From JALZKA01 sp963701205 (GTDB lineage Bacteria > Actinomycetota > Thermoleophilia > Solirubrobacterales > 70-9), in contig OY969575.1 in assembly GCA_963701205.1 (NCBI GenBank), positions 558,001-622,000 on the forward strand: a stretch of DNA of 64,000 nt, written 5' to 3'. Numbering within the stretch: the stretch's first letter is position 1; every line of letters starts with the position of its first letter. The notes under the pieces are model-generated. The model ran no database searches. It was not told the origin of the DNA and was given only the letters and a program-made list of their open reading frames with translations. Positions 1-8,527 of this stretch are shown piece by piece. A program made the translations under genes and the position numbers.

Positions 1-788
1 TGCTGCTCGTCGCCCTCGCCAAGCTCCTGCTGAATCGCCTTGAGCTGCTCGCGCAGGAAGAACTCGCGCTGGCCCTTGTCGATTTCCGATTGAACCTGCG
101 ACTGGATCTTGGAGCCGAGCTGAATCACCTCCAGCTCGCGCGCGAGGATCTCTGAGAGGCGGCGCAGCCGCCGGGTGACGTCAACCTCCTCCAGGAGCTC
201 CTGCTTTTCGTCCGTCGGAATCCGGAGCGCGCCGGCGATCAGGTGTGTGAGGGCGGACGGATCTTCAATGTTGGTGACAGCAAGCTGCAGCTCCTCCGGC
301 AGGTACGGGATCTGCTCGATGATCTCCGAGAACGAGCGTTGGACGTTGCGGGTCAGCGCTTCCAGCTCGGGCGACTCCGTGACCTCGTCGGGCAGGGCCG
401 AGATCCCGGCAACCAGATACGGCTCCTCCGCCACGAAGTCGCCGATCCGGACCCGTTCCCCGGCCTGGACGAGGATCCTGATCGTCCCGTCCGGAACCTT
501 GAGCATGCGGGCAACCACCCCGGTTACGCCCACGCTGTGAAGCTCCTTGGGGCCAGGTTCCTCCATGTCCCCGTCGCGCGAGGCCACCAAAACCAGCCGG
601 CGCTCGCCGGAGAGGATGTCGTTGACAAGGCGCATCGAGCGCTCCTGTCCTACGGCGAGCGGCGTCAGGGTGTCTGGATAGGCGACCATCTCGCGCAGCG
701 GCAAGACCGGAAGCGCTGCGGGCAGGGGATGCTCCCCCGCCAAGACCGCATCCAGATCCCCGGAATCAACTACCTCCAGCGACGCCAC
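1..788 (-). CDS. lon: Lon protease, N-terminal part (runs off left edge)
   Basis: ATP-dependent cytosolic AAA+ serine protease that removes misfolded and regulatory proteins. Only the first 262 or so residues lie in the window: the LON substrate-binding domain (beginning near residue 27 with LPVLPLREMV) and the start of the helical linker with REFFLREQLKAIQQELG, which is diagnostic of Lon. The Walker and Ser-Lys catalytic regions are outside the window. The GTG start directly abuts the stop of the Hsp20 gene (TGA then GTG, zero spacing), so translation is probably coupled. Pairing with a small heat-shock protein fits a protein-quality-control operon. No HAIR or CIRCE operator was recognised upstream of the pair. 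Confidence 0.93.
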   Translation of the reverse strand, partial: MASLEVVDSGDLDAVLAGEHPLPAALPVLPLREMVAYPDTLTPLAVGQERSMRLVNDILSGERRLVLVASRDGDMEEPGPKELHSVGVTGVVARMLKVPDGTIRILVQAGERVRIGDFVAEEPYLVAGISALPDEVTESPELEALTRNVQRSFSEIIEQIPYLPEELQLAVTNIEDPSALTHLIAGALRIPTDEKQELLEEVDVTRRLRRLSEILARELEVIQLGSKIQSQVQSEIDKGQREFFLREQLKAIQQELGEGDEQ

Positions 789-1244
789 TCAGGGCCGCTC
801 AATCTCAACGCGGGTGGTCACCTGGGCATCTCGAAGCGGAAGCTCGACCCGAAGGATCCCGTCGTCATAGCTGGCCTGGGCCTGCTCAGCGATGACGTCG
901 GCGCCAAGCTCGATCACGCGGCGGAACGCGCCGGCTTCGATCTCGACCTGCTGATAGACACGGCCGACGGTCTCCTGGACGGCCCGCTCGCCGCTGACAA
1001 TCAGGTCGCGCCCCGATACCTCAAGAATCACCGAGTCGGCATCAATGCCAGCCAGTTCGACGAGGACAACCGCGCGTGGTTGTTCGCGATCGCAGTAATA
1101 GACGTCTACCCGAGGCGAGAACCCCGCAGCCAGCCGCGACGCCCGCCCCCGTCCAGCATCGCCCGTCCAGGGTTCGCCCAGCAGCTCGTCCATCTCCCGC
1201 CACATCCGCTCAAAGTTCAGGAACAGGTCGCTCTTGCGGTTCAC
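789..1244 (-). CDS. Hsp20 / alpha-crystallin family small heat-shock protein
   Basis: ATP-independent holdase chaperone of 151 residues, the usual size. The alpha-crystallin domain covers about residues 45-150, with SPRVDVYYCD at the start, a central ELAGIDADSVILEVSGRDL stretch and the GILRVELPL strand. The C-terminal IxI-type anchoring motif is present only in a weak form (VEIERP). The first gene of a two-gene operon with lon. The GTG start lies 6 nt after a TAGATT box (minus strand, 1256-1251), so the message is probably leaderless. Confidence 0.93.
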   Translation of the reverse strand: MNRKSDLFLNFERMWREMDELLGEPWTGDAGRGRASRLAAGFSPRVDVYYCDREQPRAVVLVELAGIDADSVILEVSGRDLIVSGERAVQETVGRVYQQVEIEAGAFRRVIELGADVIAEQAQASYDDGILRVELPLRDAQVTTRVEIERP

Positions 1245-1339
1245 ACGTTCAATCTAAGCGAACCGGGCTCCGCTGGGAACCACGCGATCCGATTTGGGCG
1301 CCCGCCCCGGTCCTGGACCAATAGGTCGGGGCGACTCGC

Positions 1340-1573
1340 TCAGGCCGTGGAATGCCGGGCGAGGAGCACCGGTTGCCGCGGTGGAACCAGTCCGTCGGGC
1401 GAGTCCGGACGGAAGGTTGAGCACGGTGACTCAAGGTCCAAGGCGCAGAGCTGGTTGCAATGGAAAAAGCAGTCCGCGCAGGTTGGCTTGCCCTTGCGAC
1501 CGCGCTTCGTCTGGCGACGAGAGAGGCCAACGGCCTCGATGAATTGCTGTTCTGGGTCTGCGACCTGAATCAC
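1340..1573 (-). CDS. Small cysteine-motif protein (77 aa), function unknown
   Basis: I do not recognise a named family. The protein has a CADCFF motif near residue 31, a second Cys in FHCNQLCAL and a PCSTFRP block, five cysteines within about 20 residues. This layout suggests a zinc-binding knuckle or a redox module. The N-terminal 25 residues are basic, and the C-terminal third is proline-rich and looks disordered. The start used is GTG; the true start could be further in. It lies alone between the hsp20-lon operon and a divergently oriented hydroxylase gene. The clustered, regularly spaced cysteines in such a short frame make chance unlikely, but conservation has not been checked. Confidence 0.5.
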   Translation of the reverse strand: MIQVADPEQQFIEAVGLSRRQTKRGRKGKPTCADCFFHCNQLCALDLESPCSTFRPDSPDGLVPPRQPVLLARHSTA

Positions 1574-1679
1574 GTCTGCGACTATCGCAAGCCAGCGCCT
1601 CCGCCGCAGGCGTCATCTCGCAAACCGCGTGAAAAATTCAATCCGCGCCGGCTGATCACCGGGGCTACAATCTCGGCCA

Positions 1680-2303
1680 ATGGCGCACGAAAGAACAGCC
1701 CGTCTGAGCGCATCTCCGCCCCTGTTCAAGTCCCGGTTTTTGGACTTCTTCTCGCGGGTTCATCCCGTCGTACCGGCGCTGCTCTTCGTGCCGGTCATCA
1801 CTGCGCTGATCGTGGCCGGCGCCAACCGCGATCTCGCAACAGCCGAGACTGGGCTGTTGGTACTCGCCGGCCTCGCGATCTGGACGTTCAGCGAGTACTG
1901 GCTGCACCGGAAGATCTTTCACTGGGAACCCGATCATCCCATCGGTTCGCGTCTTCACTTCATCATTCACGGGGTTCATCACGATCACCCCAACGACCGC
2001 ATGCGACTCGTGATGCCGCCCGGCGCAAGCATTCCGCTGGCCCTCCTGTTCTTTGGCATCTTCTGGCTGATCTTCGGCTCGCCGACCGCTTATCCGCTGT
2101 TCGCCGGCTTCCTTGTCGGCTACCTCGCCTACGACTACACCCACTACTACCTCCACCACGCGGTCCCGAGGACACGACTCGGCAAGCACTTACGCGCACA
2201 GCACATGCGCCACCACTTCCAAGACCACCGCTACGGGTACGGCGTTTCCACGCCAATCTGGGATGCCGTGTTCGGCACCCTTCCCCGTAGGCGCCAGGAC
2301 TGA
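1680..2303 (+). CDS. Membrane fatty acid/sterol hydroxylase family protein
   Basis: Integral-membrane di-iron oxygenase of the fatty acid hydroxylase superfamily (207 aa), closest in layout to the FA2H/Scs7 type that 2-hydroxylates lipid acyl chains. The eight-histidine set is visible: HRKIFH (76-81), HGVHHDH (97-103), HYYLHH (155-160) and HMRHH...DH (175-183). Four hydrophobic segments lie at about 30-48, 57-72, 118-135 and 138-152. The ATG is 8 nt after a TACAAT box, so the transcript is probably leaderless. The substrate is not predictable from sequence alone. Confidence 0.9.
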   Translation: MAHERTARLSASPPLFKSRFLDFFSRVHPVVPALLFVPVITALIVAGANRDLATAETGLLVLAGLAIWTFSEYWLHRKIFHWEPDHPIGSRLHFIIHGVHHDHPNDRMRLVMPPGASIPLALLFFGIFWLIFGSPTAYPLFAGFLVGYLAYDYTHYYLHHAVPRTRLGKHLRAQHMRHHFQDHRYGYGVSTPIWDAVFGTLPRRRQD

Positions 2304-2346
2304 CGCTTTAACTTACTGTTACATTAAGCGTCAACTGACACTGTCA
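2301..2346. promoter_or_regulatory. Inverted repeats upstream of the AT-hook/winged-helix gene
   Basis: Two symmetric elements follow the hydroxylase stop. The first pairs TGACGCTT(T)AA at 2301-2311 with TTAAGCGTCA at 2324-2333, with one extra T and a 12-nt centre. The second is a perfect TGACACTGTCA at 2336-2346. Another GTGTCA half-site lies at about 2357. They sit in front of the regulator gene that starts at 2386, where an autoregulatory operator would be expected. The first could also act as a weak hairpin at the end of the hydroxylase message, but no T-run follows. Confidence 0.4.
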
Positions 2347-2385
2347 CATACCGACCGTGTCAATACTCGAAGGGACTTACACTAA

Positions 2386-2754
2386 ATGGCTGATGCCACA
2401 AACGCGGTCGCTGAGGCGACCAACCTGTTGCGTACCCGACTCAAGGAGCTCGACGGCGAACGTGCCAAGCTCGAGCGCGCGCTGGCCAGCCTGACCGGCG
2501 GGCGCGAAGGCAAGCGCGGTCCGGGTCGGCCACGCGGATCCGCCGCCGCTCCCGCCAGGCCAGGCAAACGACGCCGTCGCGGCGGCACACGCGCCGACCA
2601 CGCCGTCAAGCTGATCGGCGAGCGCCCCGGGATCAGCGCCTCCGAGATCGCCAAGGAACTGCGGATCAAGCCCAACTACATGTACCGGGTTCTCGCGGAC
2701 CTGATCAAGGAAGGCAGGGTCCGAAAGGACGGCCGCTCCTACCACCCTGCCTAG
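2386..2754 (+). CDS. AT-hook plus winged-helix DNA-binding protein
   Basis: 122-residue probable transcription or nucleoid-associated factor. Residues 5-38 form a predicted helix with heptad-like leucines (coiled coil). A lysine/arginine linker contains the AT-hook core GPGRPRG (45-51) and KRRRRGG (61-67). Residues 70-121 form a winged helix: helix SASEIAKEL, recognition helix IKPNYMYRVLADLIKEG, and wing RVRKDGRSYHP. The 3' end overlaps the stop of the convergent secreted-protein gene. Inverted repeats just upstream suggest autoregulation (inference). The target genes are unknown. Confidence 0.8.
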   Translation: MADATNAVAEATNLLRTRLKELDGERAKLERALASLTGGREGKRGPGRPRGSAAAPARPGKRRRRGGTRADHAVKLIGERPGISASEIAKELRIKPNYMYRVLADLIKEGRVRKDGRSYHPA

Positions 2755-3278
2755 TTCAGCTTGTGCTTTACATACCTCGCCTGCCCGAGGATTCTCTCGT
2801 CGGGAAGGCTGTCGACCTGCTCACAGGAGGTCTGGCAGTTGCTGCTCACCAGAATCCGCCAGCCGTACTTGCGCGGGCTGCCGATCAACCGCTTCTTGAA
2901 CGAGTACTTGAGGGTGCGTCCATTCGGCTTGCTTACCCGGCCGAACTTTGACGTCACTCCGACTCCGCATCGAATGAGGGGATTCCGACCGAATGGCGGC
3001 GGGCGGAACTCACTTTCGCAATCCCGGTCCCGGTCCAGGTTCAGTTGCAAAGTGATGAAGTCGTCGCTCAGATCCGTCGGCAAGGGGCCAGCCATCTTCA
3101 CGGTGTGAACCAGTGTTTTCTTGCCCTTGTGCTTGACCGTGGCTGAGGCAACGTCAAGGCCGGGCTCCGAGGAATCCCCGGAGGGATCCTTGACCCGGTC
3201 GCGATTGGCACCAGCCAGGGCCAAGACAGATCCGAACGCAATGACAGAAGTGGCGAGCAGCGCTCCAGCTCGTCTCAT
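2751..3278 (-). CDS. Secreted protein of unknown function
   Basis: 175 residues with a typical Sec signal peptide (MRRAGALLATSVIAFGSVLALAG). The mature part is basic, begins with a DxxGD-like acidic loop (RVKDPSGDSSEPGLDV), and has strands with four cysteines that could form disulfides. The general pattern (signal, acidic loop, beta-strands) resembles a small extracellular beta-sandwich, but I do not recognise the family. A clear GGAGGG ribosome-binding site precedes the ATG. The stop codon overlaps that of the convergent winged-helix gene by 3 nt. Confidence 0.75.
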   Translation of the reverse strand: MRRAGALLATSVIAFGSVLALAGANRDRVKDPSGDSSEPGLDVASATVKHKGKKTLVHTVKMAGPLPTDLSDDFITLQLNLDRDRDCESEFRPPPFGRNPLIRCGVGVTSKFGRVSKPNGRTLKYSFKKRLIGSPRKYGWRILVSSNCQTSCEQVDSLPDERILGQARYVKHKLN

Positions 3279-3320
3279 GCTTTCCCTCCGTGGTCACGGG
3301 TCCAATGCGACCCGATCCTC

Positions 3321-4307
3321 TCACACGAGGCCGAGGCCCGCAACCGCTTCGCGTTCCTCTTGAAGCTCGGCGATTGAAGCGTCGATGCGGGCGCGCGAGA
3401 AGTCGCTGATCTCAAGATCCTGGACGATCTCGTAGTTGCCCCCGGAACAGCGGCATGGATGACCGGCGATGATGCCCTCGGCGATCTCATAGGAGCCGTC
3501 GGCGGGCACACCCATCGAGACCCAATCGCCTTCCGGCGTGCCCAGAACCCAGTCACGAACGTGATCGATCGCAGCGTTGGCCGCGGAGGCCGCGGATGAC
3601 GCGCCGCGCGCGTCGATGATCGCGGCGCCGCGCTTGGCGACGGTCGGGATGAACTCATCCGAGATCCAGCTTTCATCGTTCACCGCATCCCACGCAGACT
3701 CGCCCGCGACCTTGGCATTGATGAGATCTGGGTACTGGGACGCCGAGTGGTTGCCCCAGACGGTCATGTTGGTGATCTCCTCGACAGCCGATTCCGTCCG
3801 TGCTGCCAGCTGTGACTTGGCGCGATTGTGGTCCAGTCGCATCATCGCGGTGAAGCGCTCGCGCGGCACGTCCGGCGCATGGCTCATCGCGATGAGGGCA
3901 TTGGTGTTCGCCGGGTTGCCGACCACAAGAATCCGCACGTCATCGGCGGCGCCGGCGTTGATCGCCTCACCCTGGGGCTTGAAGATGCCGCCGTTTGCCT
4001 CCAGCAAGTCGGCCCGCTCCATCCCCGGGCCACGGGGGCGCGCGCCGACGAGCAGGCCAACACCGCAGCCGTCAAATGCCGCCTTGGGATCGTCATGGAT
4101 GTCGATTCCCGACAACAGGGGAAACGCGCAATCGTCGAGTTCCATGGCCGTGCCCTCGGCGGCTTTGACCGCATCAGGAATCTCGAGCAGGTTCAGATGG
4201 ACGGGGGTGTCGGGGCCGAGCATCTGGCCCGATGCGACACGAAAGAGGATCGCGTAGCCGATTTGGCCGGCGGCGCCGGTGACGGTGACCTTGACTGGGT
4301 TAGCCAA
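3321..4307 (-). CDS. mdh: Malate dehydrogenase
   Basis: Cytosolic NAD-dependent oxidation of malate to oxaloacetate in the citric acid cycle; 328 aa, the cytosolic-type length. The nucleotide loop GAAGQIG is at 11-17. Substrate arginines lie in GARPRGPGMER (88-98). LDHNRA supplies the catalytic Asp159 and Arg162, and the catalytic His187 is in WGNHS. The start is TTG, directly abutting the icd stop (TAG then TTG). This start gives the family's usual N-terminus (ANPVKVTVTGAAG), so it is preferred over later codons. It is the second gene of an icd-mdh operon. Confidence 0.95.
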   Translation of the reverse strand: MANPVKVTVTGAAGQIGYAILFRVASGQMLGPDTPVHLNLLEIPDAVKAAEGTAMELDDCAFPLLSGIDIHDDPKAAFDGCGVGLLVGARPRGPGMERADLLEANGGIFKPQGEAINAGAADDVRILVVGNPANTNALIAMSHAPDVPRERFTAMMRLDHNRAKSQLAARTESAVEEITNMTVWGNHSASQYPDLINAKVAGESAWDAVNDESWISDEFIPTVAKRGAAIIDARGASSAASAANAAIDHVRDWVLGTPEGDWVSMGVPADGSYEIAEGIIAGHPCRCSGGNYEIVQDLEISDFSRARIDASIAELQEEREAVAGLGLV

Positions 4308-5522
4308 CTAGTTCATCTCCTTTTCGAGGTTCTCATCAATGGACGCAAGAAATTCCTGCGTCGTTTGGAAGTCCTGTCTGGCGCCGACGAGGAGGGCAAG
4401 GTCCTTGGTCATCTTGCCGCTCTCCACAGTCTCGATGCAGACCCGCTCCAGCGTCTCGCCGAAAGCCGTGACATCAGGGGTTTCGTCCATCCGGCCGCGG
4501 GCAGCAAGGCCACGGGTCCAGGCAAAGATCGAAGCGATCGGGTTGGTCGAGGTGGGGTTGCCCTTCTGGTGTTCACGGAAGTGGCGCGTAACCGTGCCAT
4601 GCGCCGCCTCGGCCTCCACCGTCTTGCCGTCCGGAGTCATCAACACGCTCGTCATCAGTCCGAGGGAACCGAAGCCCTGGGCCACCGTGTCGGACTGGAC
4701 GTCGCCGTCGTAGTTCTTGCAGGCCCAGACGTAACCGCCCTCCCACTTCAGCGCCGCCGCGACCATGTCGTCGATCAGGCGGTGCTCGTAGGTCAGGTCC
4801 TGCGCCTCGAACTCGGTCTTGAACTCGGCCTCGTAGATCTCTTCGAAGAGGTCCTTGAAGCGACCGTCGTAGCGCTTCAAGATCGTGTTCTTGGTCGAGA
4901 GGTACACGGGGTACCCGCGATCAAGGCCGTAGCGCATCGAGGCGCGGGCGAAGTCGCGAATCGAATCGTCAAGGTTGTACATCGCCATCGCGACGCCGCC
5001 ACCTGGGAAGTCGTACACGTCCAGCTCGATCGGCTGCGAGCCGTCCTTGGGCGTATAGGTCATGGTCAGGGTGCCTTCGCCAGGAACAACGAGATCGGTC
5101 GCGCGATATTGATCGCCGAAGGCGTGACGGCCAATGATGATCGGCTTGGTCCAACCCGGAACAAGGCGTGGAACGTTGGAGATCACGATCGGCTCGCGGA
5201 AGATCACGCCGCCGAGGATGTTGCGGATGGTTCCGTTCGGCGAGCGGTACATCTCCTTCAGGCCGAACTCCTCAACGCGCGCCTCATCCGGCGTGATGGT
5301 CGCGCACTTGACACCAACCCCGTGCTCCTTGATGGCGTTGGCGGCATCAACGGTTATCTGGTCGTTGGTCTCGTCCCGCTTCTCGATCCCGAGGTCGTGG
5401 TAGAGGAGCTCCACATCGAGGTACGGCAGGATCAGCTGCTCCTTGATGAAGGCCCAGATGATCCGCGTCATCTCGTCGCCGTCGAGCTCGACGATCGGGT
5501 TCTGAACCTTGATCTTTGCCAT
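4308..5522 (-). CDS. icd: NADP-dependent isocitrate dehydrogenase (eukaryote-like type)
   Basis: Oxidative decarboxylation of isocitrate to 2-oxoglutarate with NADPH formation. At 404 aa it matches the homodimeric eukaryotic-like subfamily rather than the monomeric 80-kDa actinobacterial enzyme. Visible signatures are ELDGDEMTRIIW (12-23), the isocitrate loop SPNGTIRN (94-101) and GRHAFGDQYRATD (131-143). The gene is upstream of mdh with no intervening bases, putting two consecutive NAD(P)-dependent TCA steps under one promoter in the short divergent gap with the SCP2 gene. Confidence 0.96.
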   Translation of the reverse strand: MAKIKVQNPIVELDGDEMTRIIWAFIKEQLILPYLDVELLYHDLGIEKRDETNDQITVDAANAIKEHGVGVKCATITPDEARVEEFGLKEMYRSPNGTIRNILGGVIFREPIVISNVPRLVPGWTKPIIIGRHAFGDQYRATDLVVPGEGTLTMTYTPKDGSQPIELDVYDFPGGGVAMAMYNLDDSIRDFARASMRYGLDRGYPVYLSTKNTILKRYDGRFKDLFEEIYEAEFKTEFEAQDLTYEHRLIDDMVAAALKWEGGYVWACKNYDGDVQSDTVAQGFGSLGLMTSVLMTPDGKTVEAEAAHGTVTRHFREHQKGNPTSTNPIASIFAWTRGLAARGRMDETPDVTAFGETLERVCIETVESGKMTKDLALLVGARQDFQTTQEFLASIDENLEKEMN

Positions 5523-5569
5523 GCGTCAGCGCTTCCTTCGGGTCGGGGCGCAAGAATGTATCTGGCCCC

Positions 5570-6013
5570 GTGACCCAAGCATCACCCAGACAGCCGCGCC
5601 GCCTAAGCCTTGACACCCTGGCAGGGGTGGCCAGGCGAATCCCCGATCCCGCCGTGCGGATTGGGCTGACGGGACCGGGTGGCGTCCTCGTCGTCGATCA
5701 GATCGTCCGGCTCATGCCGACCAGAGTTCGTCGCGGCCACGATCTGGACGCTGTCGTGCATTGGGAGATAGCATCAGCGTCGGGTCGGGTGCGCAGCTGG
5801 TTTTTGGTGTTTGCCGACGGTCGTTGCAGGGCAACGCGACGGCCGCCTGAAGAAGCACCGCGGGCGACGTTTTCGCTCACGGCCGAAGAACTCGTCCGGC
5901 TCGCGACCGGGAGAGAGAACCCGATGGCGATGTTCCATGCGGGCAGGATCCAGATCTCCGGCGACCTCTGGTTCGCAGCGCAGCTGTCGTCGATGTTCGC
6001 GATCCCGTCGTAG
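5570..6013 (+). CDS. SCP2 sterol/lipid-carrier domain protein
   Basis: Small cytosolic lipid-binding protein. The C-terminal hundred or so residues show the SCP2 pattern: VHWEIAS, SWFLVFADGRC, ATFSLTAEELVRLATGRENPMAMFHAGRIQISGDLWFA. The start is uncertain. GTG at 5570 follows a TATCT box and is used here; GTG at 5627 would give a 128-residue protein and still keep the whole domain. The stop overlaps the GTG at 6013 (TAGTG) just before the acyl-CoA dehydrogenase, which suggests co-expression of a lipid carrier with acyl-CoA oxidation enzymes. Confidence 0.78.
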   Translation: MTQASPRQPRRLSLDTLAGVARRIPDPAVRIGLTGPGGVLVVDQIVRLMPTRVRRGHDLDAVVHWEIASASGRVRSWFLVFADGRCRATRRPPEEAPRATFSLTAEELVRLATGRENPMAMFHAGRIQISGDLWFAAQLSSMFAIPS

Positions 6014-6036
6014 TGAGCGCACTACCATCCAGCGCG

Positions 6037-7704
6037 ATGGCTGCCATCGGGATTCCTGAGGCCGCGACCCACGAGGTCCTAAACCAGGCCGGTCCGCTCG
6101 AGAACTACAACGTCTTCGAGGCTGACACGGTTCTGGTCGAAGCGCTCAATCGGGAGGGCGCCGAGTGGGCGGCTGACCAGGCCACGGCCGTTGGCGCCTA
6201 CGCGGGCAGCGCGACCACCCAGCGCCTGGGCCGCGAGGCCAACGAAAATCCTCCGCGCCTGAAGACCCATGACCGCTTCGGCCACCGGATCGACGAGGTC
6301 GAGTTCCACCCCGCCTGGCACGAGCTGCTCGGCGCGGGGGTCGGCTTCGGTCTGCACTCCTTGCCATGGGAAGAGCCGCGGCCGGGGGCACACGTCGCCC
6401 GCGCAGCGATGTTCTCCTGCTTTGGCCAGGCCGAGGCCGGTGTCGGTTGCCCGATCTCCATGACCTATTCGTCGCTGCCGGCCCTTCGCGCCCAGCCCGA
6501 ACTCGCGGCGGAGTGGGAACCACGCCTGACGACGCGCCATTACGACGGCGAGCGCCTGCGCCCGGCGCCCGACAAGGCTGGTGCGCTCTGCGGGATGGCG
6601 ATGACGGAGAAGCAGGGAGGCTCGGACGTTCGCGCCAACACGACGACCGCGGCGCCGCTGAACGGCGGCGGCCCGGGGGCCGAGTACGCCCTGACGGGCC
6701 ACAAATGGTTCTGCTCCGCGCCGATGTGCGACGTCTTCCTTGTCTTGGCGCAGGCGCCCGGCGGCCTTTCGTGCTTTTTGTTGCCCCGCTTCACTCCCGA
6801 TGGTGAGCGCAACCGGATGCACCTTCAGCGCCTGAAGGACAAGCTCGGCAACCGCTCCAACGCTTCGTCGGAGGTCGAGTTCCGCGGCGCCTGGGCGCGA
6901 ATGATCGGCGAGGAAGGCCGCGGGGTGCCGACGATCATCGAGATGGTCAATCACACCCGGCTCGATTGCGTCTTGGCCGGTGCGGGCGCCATGCGGGCGG
7001 GCACCGCTCACGCGATTCACCATTGCAGCGGCCGGGCCGCCTTCGGCAAGCTGCTGGTCGATCAGCCGTTGATGCAAAACGTGCTGGCCGACCTCGCGAT
7101 CGAGTCCGAGGCCGCCACGATCGCGGCGATGCGCCTTGCGCGCGCCTACGACGAGGCTGGCGCGGGCGACGAACGCGCGATCGAGTTCCGCCGCCTTGCG
7201 AACGCGGTGCTCAAGTATTGGCTCAATAAGCGGGCCCCCACCCATGCCGCGGAAGCCCTGGAGTGCCATGGCGGCAACGGTTACGTCGAGGAATCCGGAA
7301 TGCCGCGGCTCTACCGCGAGGTGCCGCTCAACTCAATCTGGGAGGGCTCGGGCAACGTGCAGTGCCTTGACGTGCTTCGCGGCATGGCGCGAAACCCGGC
7401 GTCGGTCGAGGCGTTCTTTGCCGAAGTGGCCGAGGCCGAGGGCTCCGATGCCCGCCTTGACTCGGCAGCGGCGGAATTGCGCGACGAGTTCAGCGACCTG
7501 GACCAGATCGAGGCACGCGCTCGCCGGGTGGTCGAGTGGATGGCGCTGGTCCTGCAGGGCTCGCTGCTGGTGCGCTTTGGCGACGAGGCCGTAACCGACG
7601 CGTTCTTGGCCACCCGCCTCGGCGGGGACGCGGGACGAGCCTTCGGGACACTGCCGCCGGGTGTCGATTTCGCCCGAATCATCAAGCGGCACGCGCCGGC
7701 CTGA
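6037..7704 (+). CDS. AidB-type acyl-CoA dehydrogenase
   Basis: FAD enzyme of the acyl-CoA dehydrogenase superfamily, 555 aa from the ATG used. The N-terminus ATHEVLNQAGPLENYNVFEAD is the AidB signature rather than that of short-chain dehydrogenases. FAD/substrate segments include CGMAMTEKQGGSDVRANTT, HKWFCSAPMCDVFLV and ALECHGGNGYVEESGMPRLYREVPLNSIWEGSGN. AidB members bind DNA and show weak isovaleryl-CoA activity; others are true dehydrogenases, and which applies here is not decidable. ATG 6037 follows TACCAT by 8 nt. GTG 6013, overlapping the SCP2 stop, is the alternative start. An enoyl-CoA hydratase follows 3 nt later. Confidence 0.9.
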   Translation: MAAIGIPEAATHEVLNQAGPLENYNVFEADTVLVEALNREGAEWAADQATAVGAYAGSATTQRLGREANENPPRLKTHDRFGHRIDEVEFHPAWHELLGAGVGFGLHSLPWEEPRPGAHVARAAMFSCFGQAEAGVGCPISMTYSSLPALRAQPELAAEWEPRLTTRHYDGERLRPAPDKAGALCGMAMTEKQGGSDVRANTTTAAPLNGGGPGAEYALTGHKWFCSAPMCDVFLVLAQAPGGLSCFLLPRFTPDGERNRMHLQRLKDKLGNRSNASSEVEFRGAWARMIGEEGRGVPTIIEMVNHTRLDCVLAGAGAMRAGTAHAIHHCSGRAAFGKLLVDQPLMQNVLADLAIESEAATIAAMRLARAYDEAGAGDERAIEFRRLANAVLKYWLNKRAPTHAAEALECHGGNGYVEESGMPRLYREVPLNSIWEGSGNVQCLDVLRGMARNPASVEAFFAEVAEAEGSDARLDSAAAELRDEFSDLDQIEARARRVVEWMALVLQGSLLVRFGDEAVTDAFLATRLGGDAGRAFGTLPPGVDFARIIKRHAPA

Positions 7705-7707
7705 ACC

Positions 7708-8505
7708 ATGGACCCCGAGCGCGTCAAGATCAACGTTGACGGCGGCATCGCCGATGTTCGGCTTGTGCGCGGCGACAAGCACAACGCGCTCGACTACGCG
7801 ATGTTCCAAGCACTCGACGCGGCGAGCGCCGCGCTGGCAACCCGCACAGATGTGCGCTGCGTCGTCCTCTCCGGCGATGGCCCCAGCTTCTGTTCAGGAC
7901 TTGATTTCCCGAGCTTCATGGGTTCCGACGTTGGCGTCGACGAGATGATCGAGTCGACCCCCGGAAACGCGGCGAACATCGTTCAGCGGGTCTCCTACGA
8001 CTGGCAGCGCCTGCCGATGCCGGTGATCGCCGCCCTTCATGGCAACTGCCTGGGTGGTGGGGCGCAGATCGCGCTTGGGGCTGACATCAGGATCGCTGCG
8101 CCGGACACGAAGATTTGCATCATGGAGATCCGCTACGGGCTGATTCCCGACATGGGCATCAGCCAGGCGTTGCCGGTGCTCGTCTCGCTCGATGTCGCCA
8201 AGGAACTGACCTTCAGCGGCCGCAAGGTTGAGGCCCCGGAAGCACTTGAGCTGGGCCTTATCACCCGCATCGCCGCCGACCCGCTGGCTGCGGCCACTGA
8301 GCTGGCGCAGGCAATCGCGGGCCGGTCGCCGCACGCGATTCGCGCGGCAAAGCAAATGCTGAACGGTGCCTTCCGGGCGCGCTCGGAGGAGTCGCTGGCG
8401 CTCGAGGCCGAACTTCAGCGCACCCTGATCGGAAGTCCGAACCAGATCGCAGCGGTGACTGCGACGCTGGCCAAGCAGCCCGGCGATTTCGAGGACCCGG
8501 CCTGA
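7708..8505 (+). CDS. Enoyl-CoA hydratase/isomerase (crotonase) family
   Basis: Crotonase-fold enzyme of 265 aa acting on acyl-CoA thioesters. Oxyanion-hole segments are FCSGLDFPSF (61-70) and HGNCLGGGAQIAL (111-123). A Glu is present at 140 in MEIRYGLIPDMG, while the second position, commonly Glu in hydratases, is Asp (148). Hydration is therefore plausible but isomerase or hydrolase activity cannot be excluded. It follows the AidB-type dehydrogenase by 3 nt, consistent with sequential beta-oxidation steps. Confidence 0.9.
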   Translation: MDPERVKINVDGGIADVRLVRGDKHNALDYAMFQALDAASAALATRTDVRCVVLSGDGPSFCSGLDFPSFMGSDVGVDEMIESTPGNAANIVQRVSYDWQRLPMPVIAALHGNCLGGGAQIALGADIRIAAPDTKICIMEIRYGLIPDMGISQALPVLVSLDVAKELTFSGRKVEAPEALELGLITRIAADPLAAATELAQAIAGRSPHAIRAAKQMLNGAFRARSEESLALEAELQRTLIGSPNQIAAVTATLAKQPGDFEDPA

Positions 8506-8527
8506 GCCCGCAAGCTTCGGCCCTCTG

